Positions 19,259-29,381 of a stretch of 64,000 nucleotides of DNA are shown here, piece after piece. Origin of the DNA: Granulibacter bethesdensis (GTDB lineage: Bacteria; Pseudomonadota; Alphaproteobacteria; Acetobacterales; Acetobacteraceae); contig NZ_CP018194.1 in assembly GCF_001889545.1 (NCBI RefSeq), positions 744,001 to 808,000 of the forward strand. Reading direction: 5' to 3'. The notes beneath the pieces are model-generated. The model made no database searches. It was not told where the DNA came from and was given only the letters and a program-made list of their open reading frames with translations. The position numbers and the translations under genes were made by a program. How positions within the stretch are numbered: the stretch's first letter is position 1; every line of letters starts with the position of its first letter.

Positions 19259-20404
19259 TCAGCAATCCTGTTCGTGGCGCCCCATCAACTGGCCGTCCCG
19301 GCTGAAGATCAGCACATCCAGCATGATCCCGGTGCCTTGCAACTGACTGGCCGCAGTTTCCCATGCGCGACATGCCATGGTATCGCCCAGCGGAAAGCCT
19401 TCATGGGCGGCGATGACAAATGCTTCGGGCGTGGTATTCGCGGCGGCAAGCTGTGCGGCAAGTGCCGGACTGCCCCCCATCGTGCTGACCAGACTGCCCA
19501 GCGCCTCCATATCCACATGTCCTCGCCGCGAGTGCAGATCGAGTCTTCCCTGTGCCAGCTTGGTGATTTTCGCAATCCCCCCCGCAATGGACAGGCGCGG
19601 CACAGAATGGCGGCGGAGATATTTCAACATGCCGCCGACGAAATCTCCCATTTCGATCAGCGCGGTATCGGGCAGGGCGTGCAGTTTTTTCACCGCCTGT
19701 TCCGAGGCATGGCCGGTGCTGCCCGCAATATGACGGAGACCGCTGGCGCGGGCCACATCGATGCCGCGATGGATGCTGTCGATCCAGGCCGAGCAGGAAA
19801 ATGGCACCACGATCCCGGTCGTTCCCAGCACCGATAAGCCACCGACGATGCCGAGACGCCCGTTCAGTGTGCGCTCTGCCAGCGCACTGCCATGGTCAAT
19901 GGAAATCTCGATACTGGCGGAGGGTGCGCATCCAAGGATCGCGGCTTCCTCGGTAATGGCCTGGGTGATCATCTGGCGGGGAACCGGATTGATGGCGGGT
20001 TCACCGGGGGGCAGCGGCAGGCCGGGACGGGTGATGGTGCCGACGCCCGCCCCGGCGCGGAACACCAGCCCGGCCTTGTCCGGCAGGCTGCGCACGGTGG
20101 CGCGGATCATGGCGCCATGCGTGACATCGGGATCATCTCCGGCATCCTTGATTACGCCGGCCATGGCGGCGATGCCATCGGGGGTTTCCGTCATGATCCG
20201 ATGATCAGCCAGCGCGAAAAGCGGTCGCGCTCCTCCGGGCAGGCATATTTCCACCGGATCGGGAAAATGCCCGGTGTGAAGCGCCGAGAAGGCCGCACGG
20301 GCCGCCGCGGTGGCGCAGGCGCCGGTGGTCCATCCGCGCCGGAGGGAAGGGGATGAGGTCACAGCATCGAGTGTAACGCGAAACCGCGCCTTGCACATCG
20401 CCAT
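19259..20404 (-). CDS. cbiD: Precorrin-5B C1-methyltransferase CbiD
   Basis: C1-methylation of precorrin-5, usually described for the anaerobic (cobalt-precorrin) pathway. The N-terminus carries the family signature LRRGWTTGACATAAARAA; further conserved parts are GAGVGTITRPGLPLPPGEPA, TIDHGS-like EISIDHGSALAE, GIVGGLSVLGTTGIV and the C-terminal DFVGGMLKYLRRH. ATG codons at residues 1 and 3 are both possible; from the first it is 381 residues. It lies alone on the minus strand between converging cobM and divergent cobB (72 bases from the cobB start). No cobF is present in the window, so this gene probably does that step. Confidence 0.93.
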   Translation of the reverse strand: MAMCKARFRVTLDAVTSSPSLRRGWTTGACATAAARAAFSALHTGHFPDPVEICLPGGARPLFALADHRIMTETPDGIAAMAGVIKDAGDDPDVTHGAMIRATVRSLPDKAGLVFRAGAGVGTITRPGLPLPPGEPAINPVPRQMITQAITEEAAILGCAPSASIEISIDHGSALAERTLNGRLGIVGGLSVLGTTGIVVPFSCSAWIDSIHRGIDVARASGLRHIAGSTGHASEQAVKKLHALPDTALIEMGDFVGGMLKYLRRHSVPRLSIAGGIAKITKLAQGRLDLHSRRGHVDMEALGSLVSTMGGSPALAAQLAAANTTPEAFVIAAHEGFPLGDTMACRAWETAASQLQGTGIMLDVLIFSRDGQLMGRHEQDC

Positions 20405-20476
20405 GACGTGTCAGAAGGTCGGCGCGATGAAAAAGGATCATGGTGTGCAGGACAGACCGCGCCGGGAGCGGCTTTC

Positions 20477-21802
20477 ATGACGGTGACAAAAGCACTGATG
20501 GTGGCCGCGCCGAAATCAGGCTCCGGCAAGACGACCGTGACGCTGGCCCTTGCTCTGGCCTTGCGTCAGCGTGGGGTGCGGGTGCGGATCGCGAAGAACG
20601 GTCCGGACTATATTGACCCGGCCTTTCATGCCGAAGCGGTGGGGTTGCCCTGTTTTAATCTGGATAGCTGGGCGATGCCGCCGGTCGCGCTGGATGCAAT
20701 CTGGACGGAGATGGCCGTAGAGACCGACCTGATCCTGATCGAGGCTTCCATGGGATTGTTCGATGGCGGCGGCAGCCAGCCGGGACGGATGGGGGCGGCG
20801 TCTGATCTTGCTGCCCGGTTCGGGGTGCCGGTTCTGCTGGTGCTGGATGTCAGTGGACAGTCGCAAAGTGCTGCGGCGGTGGCCCGGGGATTTGCCACGC
20901 ACGATCCCGCGGTGCGTCTGGCGGGGGTGATTGCCAATAACCTTGCCAGTGACCGCCATGCAGGGGGCGTGGCGCATTCCATGCAGCGTGCCGGGTTGCC
21001 GCTGCTGGGAACCGTGCGGCGCGGGGCTGTGCCTTCCCTGCCTGAGCGGCATCTGGGGCTGGTGCAGGCACGGGAGCATGGCACATTACCGTCCTTGTTC
21101 GAGGCGTTGGCCAGTGTTGCAGAGGCCTCGTTTGATCTGGAGGCGATCCTGTCCGCAGCCGTTCCGGTTATTTTGCCCCCCCGAGAGGATTCGGTGCCTC
21201 CGCTTCCGCCTCCGGGACAAAGGATTGCACTGGCCTGGGACGATGCGTTCAGCTTTGCCTACCCGCATATGCTGGCTGGATGGCGCAGGGATGGGGCGGA
21301 GATCGTTTGTTTCTCACCGCTGGCCGATCAGCCGCCTCCTGAGGGGTGTGATGCGGTCTGGCTGCCCGGTGGCTATCCGGAGCTGCATGCAGCACGGCTG
21401 GCCGCGGCCTCCCGCTTCAGGACCGGCATGCTCCGGGCGGCGGAGCAGGGGACGGTGCATGGCGAGTGTGGTGGCTACATGGTGCTCGGGGCCGGTCTGG
21501 AAGATGCGGAGGGTATGATCCACCCCATGCTCTCTCTGCTGTCGCATGTTACCAGTTTCCGGCAACGGCGGCTCAATCTTGGATACAGGCAGGCTATTCT
21601 GGAGGATACTTGCGTGCTTGGGTCGCAGGGAGCGGTGCTGCGGGGGCATGAATTCCATTATGCGCGGGTGATCGATCCCGGTAGTGATGCTCCTCTGGCG
21701 CGTTTGTCAGATGCGGAAGGGCGGGCGCTCGGCCTGTCAGGAGGGATACGCGGGCGGGTCAGCGGCAGCTTTTTTCACGTGCTGGCCAGCGAGGCCGCCT
21801 GA
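20477..21802 (+). CDS. cobB: Hydrogenobyrinic acid a,c-diamide synthase CobB (CbiA family)
   Basis: ATP- and glutamine-dependent amidation of acetate side chains a and c, making the substrate of cobaltochelatase CobN. The N-terminal P-loop APKSGSGKTTVTLALALAL and NGPDYIDPAFHAEA belong to the ATPase half (about residues 1-200). The C-terminal glutaminase has the nucleophile in GECGGYMVLG and GHEFHYARV. The ATG at 20477 with GGGAG 8 bases upstream gives 441 residues; the frame is open to 20408 but that extension has no family match. The last 28 bases overlap the 3' end of guaD on the other strand. Confidence 0.94.
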   Translation: MTVTKALMVAAPKSGSGKTTVTLALALALRQRGVRVRIAKNGPDYIDPAFHAEAVGLPCFNLDSWAMPPVALDAIWTEMAVETDLILIEASMGLFDGGGSQPGRMGAASDLAARFGVPVLLVLDVSGQSQSAAAVARGFATHDPAVRLAGVIANNLASDRHAGGVAHSMQRAGLPLLGTVRRGAVPSLPERHLGLVQAREHGTLPSLFEALASVAEASFDLEAILSAAVPVILPPREDSVPPLPPPGQRIALAWDDAFSFAYPHMLAGWRRDGAEIVCFSPLADQPPPEGCDAVWLPGGYPELHAARLAAASRFRTGMLRAAEQGTVHGECGGYMVLGAGLEDAEGMIHPMLSLLSHVTSFRQRRLNLGYRQAILEDTCVLGSQGAVLRGHEFHYARVIDPGSDAPLARLSDAEGRALGLSGGIRGRVSGSFFHVLASEAA

Positions 21803-23136
21803 CCGGGCCGGGAGGGGCGCCCGGCAATATATGTTTCCACCACGGCACGGTCATCGCCCAGAATTTGCAGGGCAAACAGACGATCTGCCAGCGAATGTCC
21901 TCCCGCTGAGTGGCCTTGTGTGCGGCGGGCCAGCAGAGGGGTTGCGGCTGGATCGAGCACTACGAAATCGGCCTCCTGTCCTTCTTCCAGTGCGCCGATC
22001 CGGTCGCGCAGGCCGAGAATGGAGGCGCCCCCAGCCGTCGCCAGATAAAGTGCTGTGAAAGGATCGAGGCTGGTGCCGCGCAACTGGCCGGTCTGATAGG
22101 CCGCGCCCATCGTATGCAGCAGGGAGAAGCTCGTGCCCGCTCCGATATCCGTGCCGAGACCGATGCCAACACCGTGCTCCTCTGCCTGTTGCAGATCGAA
22201 CAGGCCGGAGCCGAGAAAACTGTTGGATGTCGGACAGAACGCAATACCGGCCTGTGCCTCGGCCAGCGCCTGAAAGGCGCGGGCATCGAGTTGCACACCA
22301 TGCGCGAAAACGGATCGGGCCGTCAGCAGGCCGAACCGTGCATAAACGTCCAGATAATCCCGATATCCTGCCTCTGGTGGAAACCGCTCCGCCACAGCGG
22401 AGCATTCGGCTACGTTCTCGGCCAGATGCGTGTGAAACAGCGCATCGGGATAGGTCCCCAGCAGATCGGCAGCAAGATGCAACTGGGCATCCGTGCAGGA
22501 CAGTGCATAGCGTGGCACGATGGCGTAACCGAGCCGGTTGCAGCCATGCCACCGTTTGATCAGCCTGTGCGTGTCATCACGGGCGGTCTCGACCGTATCA
22601 TGCAGATGCTCCGGGCCGAGATCCATCAGAACTTTGCCGGAGATGATCCGCATGTTGCGTGTGCTGGCGGCTGCAAACAGGGCATTGACCGAGGTCGCAT
22701 GCACTGTGGCAAAAACCAGCGCCGTGGTGGTGCCGTTGCGCAGAAGCTCATCCAGAAAAAACTCTGCCGAGGATTGTGCGTAGGCAGGATCTGAAAACTT
22801 CATTTCCTCCGGAAAAACATAGCGGTTGAGCCATTCCAGAAGCTGCGATCCGTGGGAAGCAATGCACCCTGTCTGCGGGTAGTGAACATGGGTGTCGATC
22901 AGTCCCGGAATGATGAGCTTGCCCGGATAATGCGTGACCGGAACATCAGAAAATTGTTCTGCGACGATGGCATAGGGGCCACGTGCAATGATGATGCCGT
23001 TCTCAAACACCAGCATGCCATCAGGATCATGGCGGATGGCAGCACTGCCATGTTGTTGGGGATGATGAGAAACAGAAATGATCTCACCACGAACGGCGTG
23101 TAAAAACCCTTGTCTTGACATGATTTTTTCGATCAT
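21775..23136 (-). CDS. guaD: Guanine deaminase GuaD
   Basis: Zinc amidohydrolase converting guanine to xanthine and ammonia in the cytoplasm. The metal ligands and family motifs are visible: PGLIDTHVHYPQTG (HxH), the TTTALVFATVH region, FHTHLAENVAEC, SVFAHGVQL, and GLGTDIGAGTSFSLLHTM with the catalytic Asp. PQTG followed by SQLLEWLNRYVFPEE is specific to guanine deaminases over other amidohydrolases. At 453 residues it is full length. Its ATG overlaps the stop of the upstream Rieske gene by 4 bases (ATGA), so the two are probably coupled. The pair sits inside the cobalamin cluster but has no evident link to B12. Confidence 0.92.
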   Translation of the reverse strand: MIEKIMSRQGFLHAVRGEIISVSHHPQQHGSAAIRHDPDGMLVFENGIIIARGPYAIVAEQFSDVPVTHYPGKLIIPGLIDTHVHYPQTGCIASHGSQLLEWLNRYVFPEEMKFSDPAYAQSSAEFFLDELLRNGTTTALVFATVHATSVNALFAAASTRNMRIISGKVLMDLGPEHLHDTVETARDDTHRLIKRWHGCNRLGYAIVPRYALSCTDAQLHLAADLLGTYPDALFHTHLAENVAECSAVAERFPPEAGYRDYLDVYARFGLLTARSVFAHGVQLDARAFQALAEAQAGIAFCPTSNSFLGSGLFDLQQAEEHGVGIGLGTDIGAGTSFSLLHTMGAAYQTGQLRGTSLDPFTALYLATAGGASILGLRDRIGALEEGQEADFVVLDPAATPLLARRTQGHSAGGHSLADRLFALQILGDDRAVVETYIAGRPSRPGQAASLAST

Positions 23137-24209
23137 GCCGTAAAGAAGCGGCTGAATCCACGTTCCCGCAGGGCGCGACGATAGGCGATCGAGCTTCGAT
23201 CTGCCATGACATGCGCTTCGAGCGTCGGATCAAGCGGCAGGCATTCCGGTTTCTGGGCTTCCACGATGGCCTTGTCTTCCTCGAAAACACGGCGGTTGAA
23301 GTCATAGACTTCCTGAATGGGCCGGTCCGTATCGAAATTCCGTGCAATCGGCACGAACAGGCGCGTGACGCGGGCCGAAACGGGGGAGGCCGCATTCATG
23401 ATCACCAGCCTGCCATGATCCGGAAAATCAATGCTGAGTGTTGCGGTGAAAGGCAGATGCACGCGAAAGTGCCTCAGCCATACAAAATCTTCCGGCACGG
23501 GCTTATCTGAACCATGCGGGTAATTGCTGAGAGAGCTGCGATACTCGACTTCAAACCCATCCTGGGTCGGGACGGGAATATAGGAAGGTACAGTGGTATT
23601 CTCGGGATCCCCGAACGTTCCGGTATGGACGAAGCCGAAATGGGCTACATCCAGAAATCCTTCCATCTGGCGTCCGGCAAAGCCGAAAATATCGATCCAC
23701 GGACAGGTGATCTGCTGGAATCCGGAATCGTCCCAATGTGGCATGGGCGGGATAGAGGCGGATCCTGTTTCATCAGGCCGCAGACAGGTCCAGATCAGAC
23801 CATAGCGCTCTGTGCTCGGATACGTGCGCAGATGCAGTTTTCCGGGAATGGCGCTGCCAGGATGGGCGGGCACCTTGAGACAGCGTCCTTCCGCACCGAA
23901 GCGGAATCCGTGATAGGCACAGGTGATCGACTGTCCATCCCCATGTCCCATACTGAGAGGAACGCCGCGATGCGGGCAAAGATCACCAGCGATGACGATC
24001 TGTTGTCCGGCGCGGTAGATCACCAGTTCTTCATCCAGCAATCGGGCGGAGAGAGGCTGTTCCCCTACCTCCCGTGCCAAGGCCACCGGGTACCAGAACC
24101 GGGCCAGTTTCTGCCAGTCTGCGGCCTCGAAGGTACAGTTGCGGGGCAACTGATCGATAGGGGGGGCGGCATGGGAGGAGGAGATTGAAGGGGCCGGAAC
24201 TGCCGTCAT
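23133..24209 (-). CDS. Rieske non-haem iron oxygenase subunit, possibly a xanthine hydroxylase (HpxD-like)
   Basis: Oxygenase component of a Rieske-type hydroxylase. The [2Fe-2S] site is CPHRG followed by CAYHG (C-x-H, 16 residues, C-x2-H), about residues 75-100 of the chosen protein. The catalytic iron site is in FLDVAHFGFVHTG (D-x2-H-x4-H). The ATG at 24209 gives 358 residues; a TTG at 24284 would add 25 residues without family features. No reductase or ferredoxin gene is nearby. Translational coupling to guaD suggests a purine substrate: in Klebsiella HpxD, a Rieske protein, is reported to convert xanthine to urate, and this could be its counterpart. Substrate is inference; the family call is firm. 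Confidence 0.85.
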   Translation of the reverse strand: MTAVPAPSISSSHAAPPIDQLPRNCTFEAADWQKLARFWYPVALAREVGEQPLSARLLDEELVIYRAGQQIVIAGDLCPHRGVPLSMGHGDGQSITCAYHGFRFGAEGRCLKVPAHPGSAIPGKLHLRTYPSTERYGLIWTCLRPDETGSASIPPMPHWDDSGFQQITCPWIDIFGFAGRQMEGFLDVAHFGFVHTGTFGDPENTTVPSYIPVPTQDGFEVEYRSSLSNYPHGSDKPVPEDFVWLRHFRVHLPFTATLSIDFPDHGRLVIMNAASPVSARVTRLFVPIARNFDTDRPIQEVYDFNRRVFEEDKAIVEAQKPECLPLDPTLEAHVMADRSSIAYRRALRERGFSRFFTA

Positions 24210-24359
24210 GCCGGTTCTGTATCCTGCTGTGCTAACGGAATAACTACTCTGGGCATGGTTGCAAAGGTTCGCCCCTGGCATCAAACACTAAATGGAGTCT
24301 TGCAGGATGCGGGTACGGTTGCCCCCTCTCCTGCGGGGTGGATCTGTCCAGTCTGGTGT

Positions 24360-25439
24360 ATGTCCATGATGACGGACAGGGCATTCAAAAGGAAAGAGCC
24401 GTTGTCGCAGAAATCGAAAACCCTGATCAGTGACCTTGATGCCTTTGTTTCTGACGCGCGGGCTTTTCAGGGGGGAGATGCTCAGGCCGAGCGGGATGTA
24501 GCCACCAGAATGGCGGAGCTGACCAAGCCGGAGGGCAGTCTCGGGCGGTTGGAGGACGCGGTCGGATGGTTGGCGCGGTGGCAGGGGCGTTCCAGACCAA
24601 GGCTGGAGAGTGTCGATATTCTGGTTTTTGCCGGCAATCACGGCGTTGTGAATCAGGGTGTGTCACCTTACCCGGCTGAGGTGACGGAACAAATGGTGGC
24701 GAATTTTGCCAATGGCGGTGCGGCGATCAATCAGCTCGCCCGGGCTGGACAGGCCGGATTAAGGGTGATTGCGCTGGATATTCATCGACCCACGGCAGAT
24801 ATCACGCAGGCACCCGCCATGGATGAGTCTGCTCTTCTGAATGCAATGCGCGTGGGCGCGCAGGCGGTGAAGGCTTGTGACCTTCTGTGTCTGGGGGAGA
24901 TGGGAATCGGTAACACCACCATTGCTGCGACTCTCTCTGCGGGTCTGTTCGGGGGAAATGGAACAGACTGGGCCGGGAGGGGAACCGGCCTTGATGATGA
25001 GGGGCTGAGTGTGAAACGCAAGGTGATCGACCGAGCCCTGTCGCTGCATCGTGATGCTTCTACGCCATTGGCCGTGATGGCGGCACTCGGTGGAAGAGAA
25101 CTGGCAGCGATACTGGGTGCCGTGTGGCAGGCCAGACGCCTTGGTATTCCGGTGATGCTGGACGGCTTTGTTTGTACCTCCGCGGCAGCTCCGCTGGCCG
25201 TGCTGGTCGAAGGTGGGCTGGATCATACTCTGGTCGGGCATCTGTCGGTCGAGCCGGGACATCGCCGCATTCTGGAGCGGCTGGGAAAAGAACCATTGCT
25301 CGATCTCGGCATGAGACTGGGAGAAGCCTCCGGTGCGGCAATCGCGCTTTCCGTTCTGAGGGCCGCGCTTGCCTGTTACAACGGAATGGCAACCTTCGCC
25401 GAAGCCAGTGTGGCAAGGGCTTCAGCGGCTATCCGTTGA
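24360..25439 (+). CDS. cobT: Nicotinate-nucleotide-dimethylbenzimidazole phosphoribosyltransferase CobT
   Basis: Makes alpha-ribazole phosphate, the lower-ligand nucleotide, from dimethylbenzimidazole and nicotinate mononucleotide. (CobU in the Pseudomonas denitrificans naming; not the chelatase subunit CobT.) Visible are LTKPEGSLGRLED, VFAGNHGVVNQGVSPYP, FANGGAAINQLA, LCLGEMGIGNTTIAATL, MLDGFVCTSAAAPLAV, and the C-terminal DLGMRLGEASGAAIAL with the catalytic Glu. The start is unclear: the frame is open to 24255; ATG 24360 gives 359 residues, and TTG 24402, with AGGAAAGAG just ahead, gives 345, closer to the usual size. The stop overlaps the cobS start by one base (TGATG). Confidence 0.93.
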   Translation: MSMMTDRAFKRKEPLSQKSKTLISDLDAFVSDARAFQGGDAQAERDVATRMAELTKPEGSLGRLEDAVGWLARWQGRSRPRLESVDILVFAGNHGVVNQGVSPYPAEVTEQMVANFANGGAAINQLARAGQAGLRVIALDIHRPTADITQAPAMDESALLNAMRVGAQAVKACDLLCLGEMGIGNTTIAATLSAGLFGGNGTDWAGRGTGLDDEGLSVKRKVIDRALSLHRDASTPLAVMAALGGRELAAILGAVWQARRLGIPVMLDGFVCTSAAAPLAVLVEGGLDHTLVGHLSVEPGHRRILERLGKEPLLDLGMRLGEASGAAIALSVLRAALACYNGMATFAEASVARASAAIR

Positions 25440-26188
25440 TGGGCTGGCTGAATGACCGTTTCCGGGAGGTCGCGGCGGCAGCCATGGTGCTGACGCGCTT
25501 GCCCGGCCTGCGTTTTGAGCATTCTTTTCCCGCTATGGCATCGGTGGCATGGGCGTTTCCGCTCGTTGGGGGCATGCTGGGTCTGATGATCGGTTGCGTG
25601 CAGGTCATGCTGATCGATCTGTGCGGGATGCCGTCATGGCCTGCCGCCGTCATCTGCGTGGCGCTGGGTGTCCTTATGACCGGTGCCCTGCATGAGGATG
25701 GTCTGGCTGATTTTACCGATGCTGCCGGCGGCCATACGACAGAGAAAAAGCTGACGATCATGCATGACAGCCGGATCGGCAGTTTTGGTGCTGTCTCCCT
25801 TATGCTGTCCTTGATGATACGGACGGCCTGTATCGCTTCATTGCCTCCTGATGGGTATGCGGTGGTGGCGATGATCGCCTCATTGGCAGTGTCTCGTTTC
25901 TGTATCCTGCTGATCCCTTTTTTCCTGAATCCTGCACGACCGGAAGGATCAGGGGCGATGATGGCAGGGATCGGCCCTGTGCAGCTTGGCATGGCGGCAA
26001 TTTCGACGGTGGTAATGGCTTCTTTGGCAGGCATCCATGGCTGGCTCGCCTTTCTGGCGGCTTTGCTGAGCACATGGCTGGTCGGGCGCTATGCGCGAAG
26101 GACGCTTGCTGGCTTCACCGGGGACGTACTGGGCGCGACAGAGCAATGTGCTGTCTGTGCCGCCTTTCTGGTCATGGTCTGCGGGTGA
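25439..26188 (+). CDS. cobS: Adenosylcobinamide-GDP ribazoletransferase (cobalamin synthase) CobS
   Basis: Inner-membrane enzyme joining adenosylcobinamide-GDP (from CobU) to alpha-ribazole (phosphate), completing the coenzyme. (CobV in the P. denitrificans naming.) The 249 residues contain several hydrophobic helices and the conserved acidic stretch GALHEDGLADFTDAAGGH, then IMHDSRIGSFGAVSL. The start overlaps the cobT stop; longer upstream codons in this frame belong to cobT DNA. A strong terminator follows at 26210. It is the last B12 gene of the cluster. Confidence 0.94.
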   Translation: MGWLNDRFREVAAAAMVLTRLPGLRFEHSFPAMASVAWAFPLVGGMLGLMIGCVQVMLIDLCGMPSWPAAVICVALGVLMTGALHEDGLADFTDAAGGHTTEKKLTIMHDSRIGSFGAVSLMLSLMIRTACIASLPPDGYAVVAMIASLAVSRFCILLIPFFLNPARPEGSGAMMAGIGPVQLGMAAISTVVMASLAGIHGWLAFLAALLSTWLVGRYARRTLAGFTGDVLGATEQCAVCAAFLVMVCG

Positions 26189-26209
26189 GGAACATCGGCT
26201 GACATGCAA

Positions 26210-26240
26210 AAGGCCGGGGGATGCCCCCGGCCTTTCTGTT
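26210..26240. terminator. Bidirectional terminator between cobS and the RND pump
   Basis: A perfect 10-bp stem (AGGCCGGGGG and CCCCCGGCCT) with an ATG loop is flanked by T-rich sequence rightwards (TTCTGTTT) and by AAAA on the left, which is TTTT for leftward transcripts. It can end both cobT-cobS and the converging efflux operon. Confidence 0.85.
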
Positions 26241-29200
26241 TCAGTGTTGTGGTTTCTCCTTGCGGGAGAAGACGCTTTTGATGCGTTCGCGCAGGCTCTG
26301 GAACGTCACATACAGCATCGGGATCATGAAGATACCGATACAGCTGGCGGCCAGCATGCCGGCCATGACCGACGTGCCGACATCCCGCCGGCTGATCGCG
26401 GCGGCACCATGCGCTACCACGAGGGGAAGCAGACCGAGGATAAAGGCGATGGAGGTCATCATCACCGCCCGGAACCGGGTTTTTGCGCCCTGCATGGCGG
26501 CTTCCTTGATGCTGTCACCATGTTCGCGTCTTTCCTTGGCGAACTCGACGATCAGGATGCCGTTTTTGGCGGCCAGTGCAATCAGCACCACCAGCCCGAT
26601 CTGAGCGTAAATATCCAGTGAGAGATGCGCGATCAGAATACCGGCAAAAGAGCCGAGCACGCCAACGGCAACAGACATCAGCACCGGAACCGGGATCATC
26701 CAGCTTTCATAAAGTCCGACCAGGAACAGATATGCAAACAGCAATGCCAGCCCGAGAATGGCGCCGGTCTGTCCCGATGCAGCCACTTCCTGATAGGCTG
26801 TACCGGTCCATTCGAAATCATATCCTGGGGGAAGGGTTTTTTTCGACACCGCCGCCATGGTGTTCAGCGCTGTGCCGGAGGATATACCCGGAGCAGGGCC
26901 GCCATTGATGGTAATGGAACGATAATTGTTATACCGCGTGATGACCTGCGGACCGACCACGAAATGCACCGTTGCGATGGAACGCAGGGGTACACTCTCA
27001 CCGTTCTTGTTGCGCACATAGATCTGCCACAGATCCTGTACATCATTACGGTTGGCGGCCTCACCTTCGATATTGACCTGCCAGACGCGTCCAAACAGGT
27101 TGAAATCGTTCACATAAAGCCCGCCAAGGGTTGCCTGCAGCGCGGTGAACACATCACTGATTGACAGTCCCAGCGCCGTTGCCTTGTCCCGGTCGATATC
27201 CAGGTACAGGGACGGATTGGTGCTGGTGAATGTGGTGAAAACACGGGAGAGGGCCGGATTCTGGTTGGCGGCAGCGATCAGCCCCCGTGCCACACTGCCG
27301 AGGGAGGCTGGATCCTGACCTTCCAGACCTTCAAGCTGATATTCAAACCCGCCTGTTGTCGACAGGCCGATGATGGGCGGCAGGTTCAGCGGAAAGACGA
27401 TGGCTTCTCTGATCTGCTGTGCCGCGCCTGCGATGCGGCCGATAATAGCCTGCGCCGACATGGAAGGATCGGTACGCTGATCGAAATTTTTCAGCTTCAC
27501 GAACATGAAGCCGGCATTTGGTTCCTGTGCACTGTCCAGAATGGAGCGACCGATGATCTGCACCACATCCCGGACGCCGGGGATGGGATGGATGATATTG
27601 TTCAGTTTTTCCATCACGGCGGCAGTACGATTGACGGAGGCTCCATCCGGCAGCTGGACGATGACGAAGAAGCCACCCTGATCTTCTTCCGGCAGGAACC
27701 CGGTGGGGGTCATGCGGGAGATCATGAAGATCCCGCCGCCGCATACTCCGACCAGCAGAATCGACAGGGCGGAAATACGCAACAGGCGCAGCACGATGGC
27801 GGCATATCCGTCACGAACCTTGTCGATCCCTCGCGAGATGAAGCCGAGAATGCCTCGCTTTTCACCGGTATGACGGAGAAACACCGCGCAAAGCGCTGGT
27901 GACAGCGTCAGCGCATTGATCGCTGAAATCAGCATCGAAATACTGATGGTGACGGCAAACTGCCGGAACAACTGACCGGAAATACCCGGAATGAAGGCGA
28001 CCGGGACGAACACGGACAGCAGCACCAGCGTGATGGCGATGATGGGCGCTGTGATCTGTTCCATCGCCTTGATGGTTGCGTCCTGTGGTGAAAGCTCCGG
28101 CTCCTCCTCCATCACGCGCTCGACGTTCTCGACCACCACAATGGCGTCATCGACGACGATACCGATCGCCAGCACCATTGCGAGCAGGGAGACCGTATTG
28201 GCGGAATATCCCATGGCCAGCAGACCGGCGAAGGCACCAATCAGGCTGACGGGCACCGCCACGCTGGGGATGATCGTGGCGCGCAGGCTGCCAAGGAACA
28301 GAAACACCACCAGCACGACCAGAACAAAGGCTTCGGCCAATGTGCGCAGCACCTCGTGAATCGTATCGGTCACGAAGGTCGTGCTGTCATAGCTGACCTG
28401 ATATTTCATGCCTGGCGGGAAGCGCTCGGCCAGTCCGGCCAGTCTTTTATTGACGGCCTCTGCCGTGTTCACTGCATTGGCACCGGGAGACAGATAGACT
28501 GCAACGGTGACGGACGGTTTTCCGTTCAGGCGGGTTTCGCTGTCCTCATTCTGACCGCCCAGTTCGACACGGGCCACGTCCCGAACCCGCAGAATCGAGC
28601 CGTCAGGATTGGCACGGACGATGATATTACCGAACTGCTCCTTGGTGATCAGGCGGCCCTGCGTCTGGACATTGAACTGAAATTGCTGATCCGGCCCGAT
28701 TGGGCGCGCGCCGATGCGTCCCACCGGGGCGACGGTGTTCTGTGACTGAATGGCCGCGGCAATGTCGGATGGAGAAAGATTCAGGCTGGTCAGGCGGTGA
28801 ATGTCGAACCAGACCCGCATGGAGTACATCTGCTGGCTGAACAGCATCGCCTGCCCCACGCCGGAGGTGCGGCTGATCGCATCCATCACTGAAATCTGGA
28901 GATAGTTGGTGATGAACAGAGGATCCTTGCTGCCATCACTGCTGTAGAAGCTGATGAACTCCAGAATGGCGGAGGATCGCTTCTGCACCGTCAGCCCTTG
29001 CCGTTGCACGATTTCCGGCAGGCGCGATGTGGCTGTCTGCACACGGTTGTTGGTGTTGACCGTGTCGATATCGGGGTTGGTGCCCAGCGCAAAACTGACG
29101 GTCAGGTTATAGCTGCCATCATTGCCCGCGGTACTCTTCATATAGAGCATCTGGTCCACACCGACGACCTGGGCCTCGATCGGCTGGGCGACGGAGCTTT

Positions 29201-29375
29201 CGACCACGGCGGCAGATGCGCCCGGATAGGATGCGGTAACCTGAACCTGTGGCGGCACGATATCGGGGAACTGGGCCACCGAGATCCGGGTGAGGGAAAT
29301 TAGTCCTGCAATTGTAGTGACGATCGCGATGACAATTGCCAGTCGTGGGCGTCGGACAAATACGGCTGAGATCAT
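26241..29375 (-). CDS. RND multidrug efflux permease (HAE1, AcrB/MexF type)
   Basis: Proton-driven inner-membrane pump of tripartite drug efflux. The 1,044 residues match AcrB-type pumps: [13 protein letters not shown] first helix, [19 protein letters not shown], the proton-relay aspartates in [37 protein letters not shown], and in the second half ARNGIL-type [19 protein letters not shown] and [13 protein letters not shown]. Two periplasmic loops of about 300 residues separate the membrane halves. It is downstream of its adaptor gene by 6 bases. No outer-membrane channel gene is adjacent, so the pump must borrow one. The substrate cannot be read from sequence. Confidence 0.93.
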   Translation of the reverse strand: MISAVFVRRPRLAIVIAIVTTIAGLISLTRISVAQFPDIVPPQVQVTASYPGASAAVVESSVAQPIEAQVVGVDQMLYMKSTAGNDGSYNLTVSFALGTNPDIDTVNTNNRVQTATSRLPEIVQRQGLTVQKRSSAILEFISFYSSDGSKDPLFITNYLQISVMDAISRTSGVGQAMLFSQQMYSMRVWFDIHRLTSLNLSPSDIAAAIQSQNTVAPVGRIGARPIGPDQQFQFNVQTQGRLITKEQFGNIIVRANPDGSILRVRDVARVELGGQNEDSETRLNGKPSVTVAVYLSPGANAVNTAEAVNKRLAGLAERFPPGMKYQVSYDSTTFVTDTIHEVLRTLAEAFVLVVLVVFLFLGSLRATIIPSVAVPVSLIGAFAGLLAMGYSANTVSLLAMVLAIGIVVDDAIVVVENVERVMEEEPELSPQDATIKAMEQITAPIIAITLVLLSVFVPVAFIPGISGQLFRQFAVTISISMLISAINALTLSPALCAVFLRHTGEKRGILGFISRGIDKVRDGYAAIVLRLLRISALSILLVGVCGGGIFMISRMTPTGFLPEEDQGGFFVIVQLPDGASVNRTAAVMEKLNNIIHPIPGVRDVVQIIGRSILDSAQEPNAGFMFVKLKNFDQRTDPSMSAQAIIGRIAGAAQQIREAIVFPLNLPPIIGLSTTGGFEYQLEGLEGQDPASLGSVARGLIAAANQNPALSRVFTTFTSTNPSLYLDIDRDKATALGLSISDVFTALQATLGGLYVNDFNLFGRVWQVNIEGEAANRNDVQDLWQIYVRNKNGESVPLRSIATVHFVVGPQVITRYNNYRSITINGGPAPGISSGTALNTMAAVSKKTLPPGYDFEWTGTAYQEVAASGQTGAILGLALLFAYLFLVGLYESWMIPVPVLMSVAVGVLGSFAGILIAHLSLDIYAQIGLVVLIALAAKNGILIVEFAKERREHGDSIKEAAMQGAKTRFRAVMMTSIAFILGLLPLVVAHGAAAISRRDVGTSVMAGMLAASCIGIFMIPMLYVTFQSLRERIKSVFSRKEKPQH

Positions 29376-29381
29376 CGGGGC

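Noticed and set aside
24130-24160. A B12-box-like CCGCAACTGTA on the minus strand near the start of the Rieske gene
   Set aside because: It is a coding stretch (Leu-Pro-Arg-Asn-Cys-Thr) and the other aptamer parts, such as the GCCAGGAGACC signature, are absent downstream.
3199-26188. The B12 cluster as a recently acquired island
   Set aside because: No integrase, direct repeats, transposase or tRNA junction, and base composition matches the flanks.
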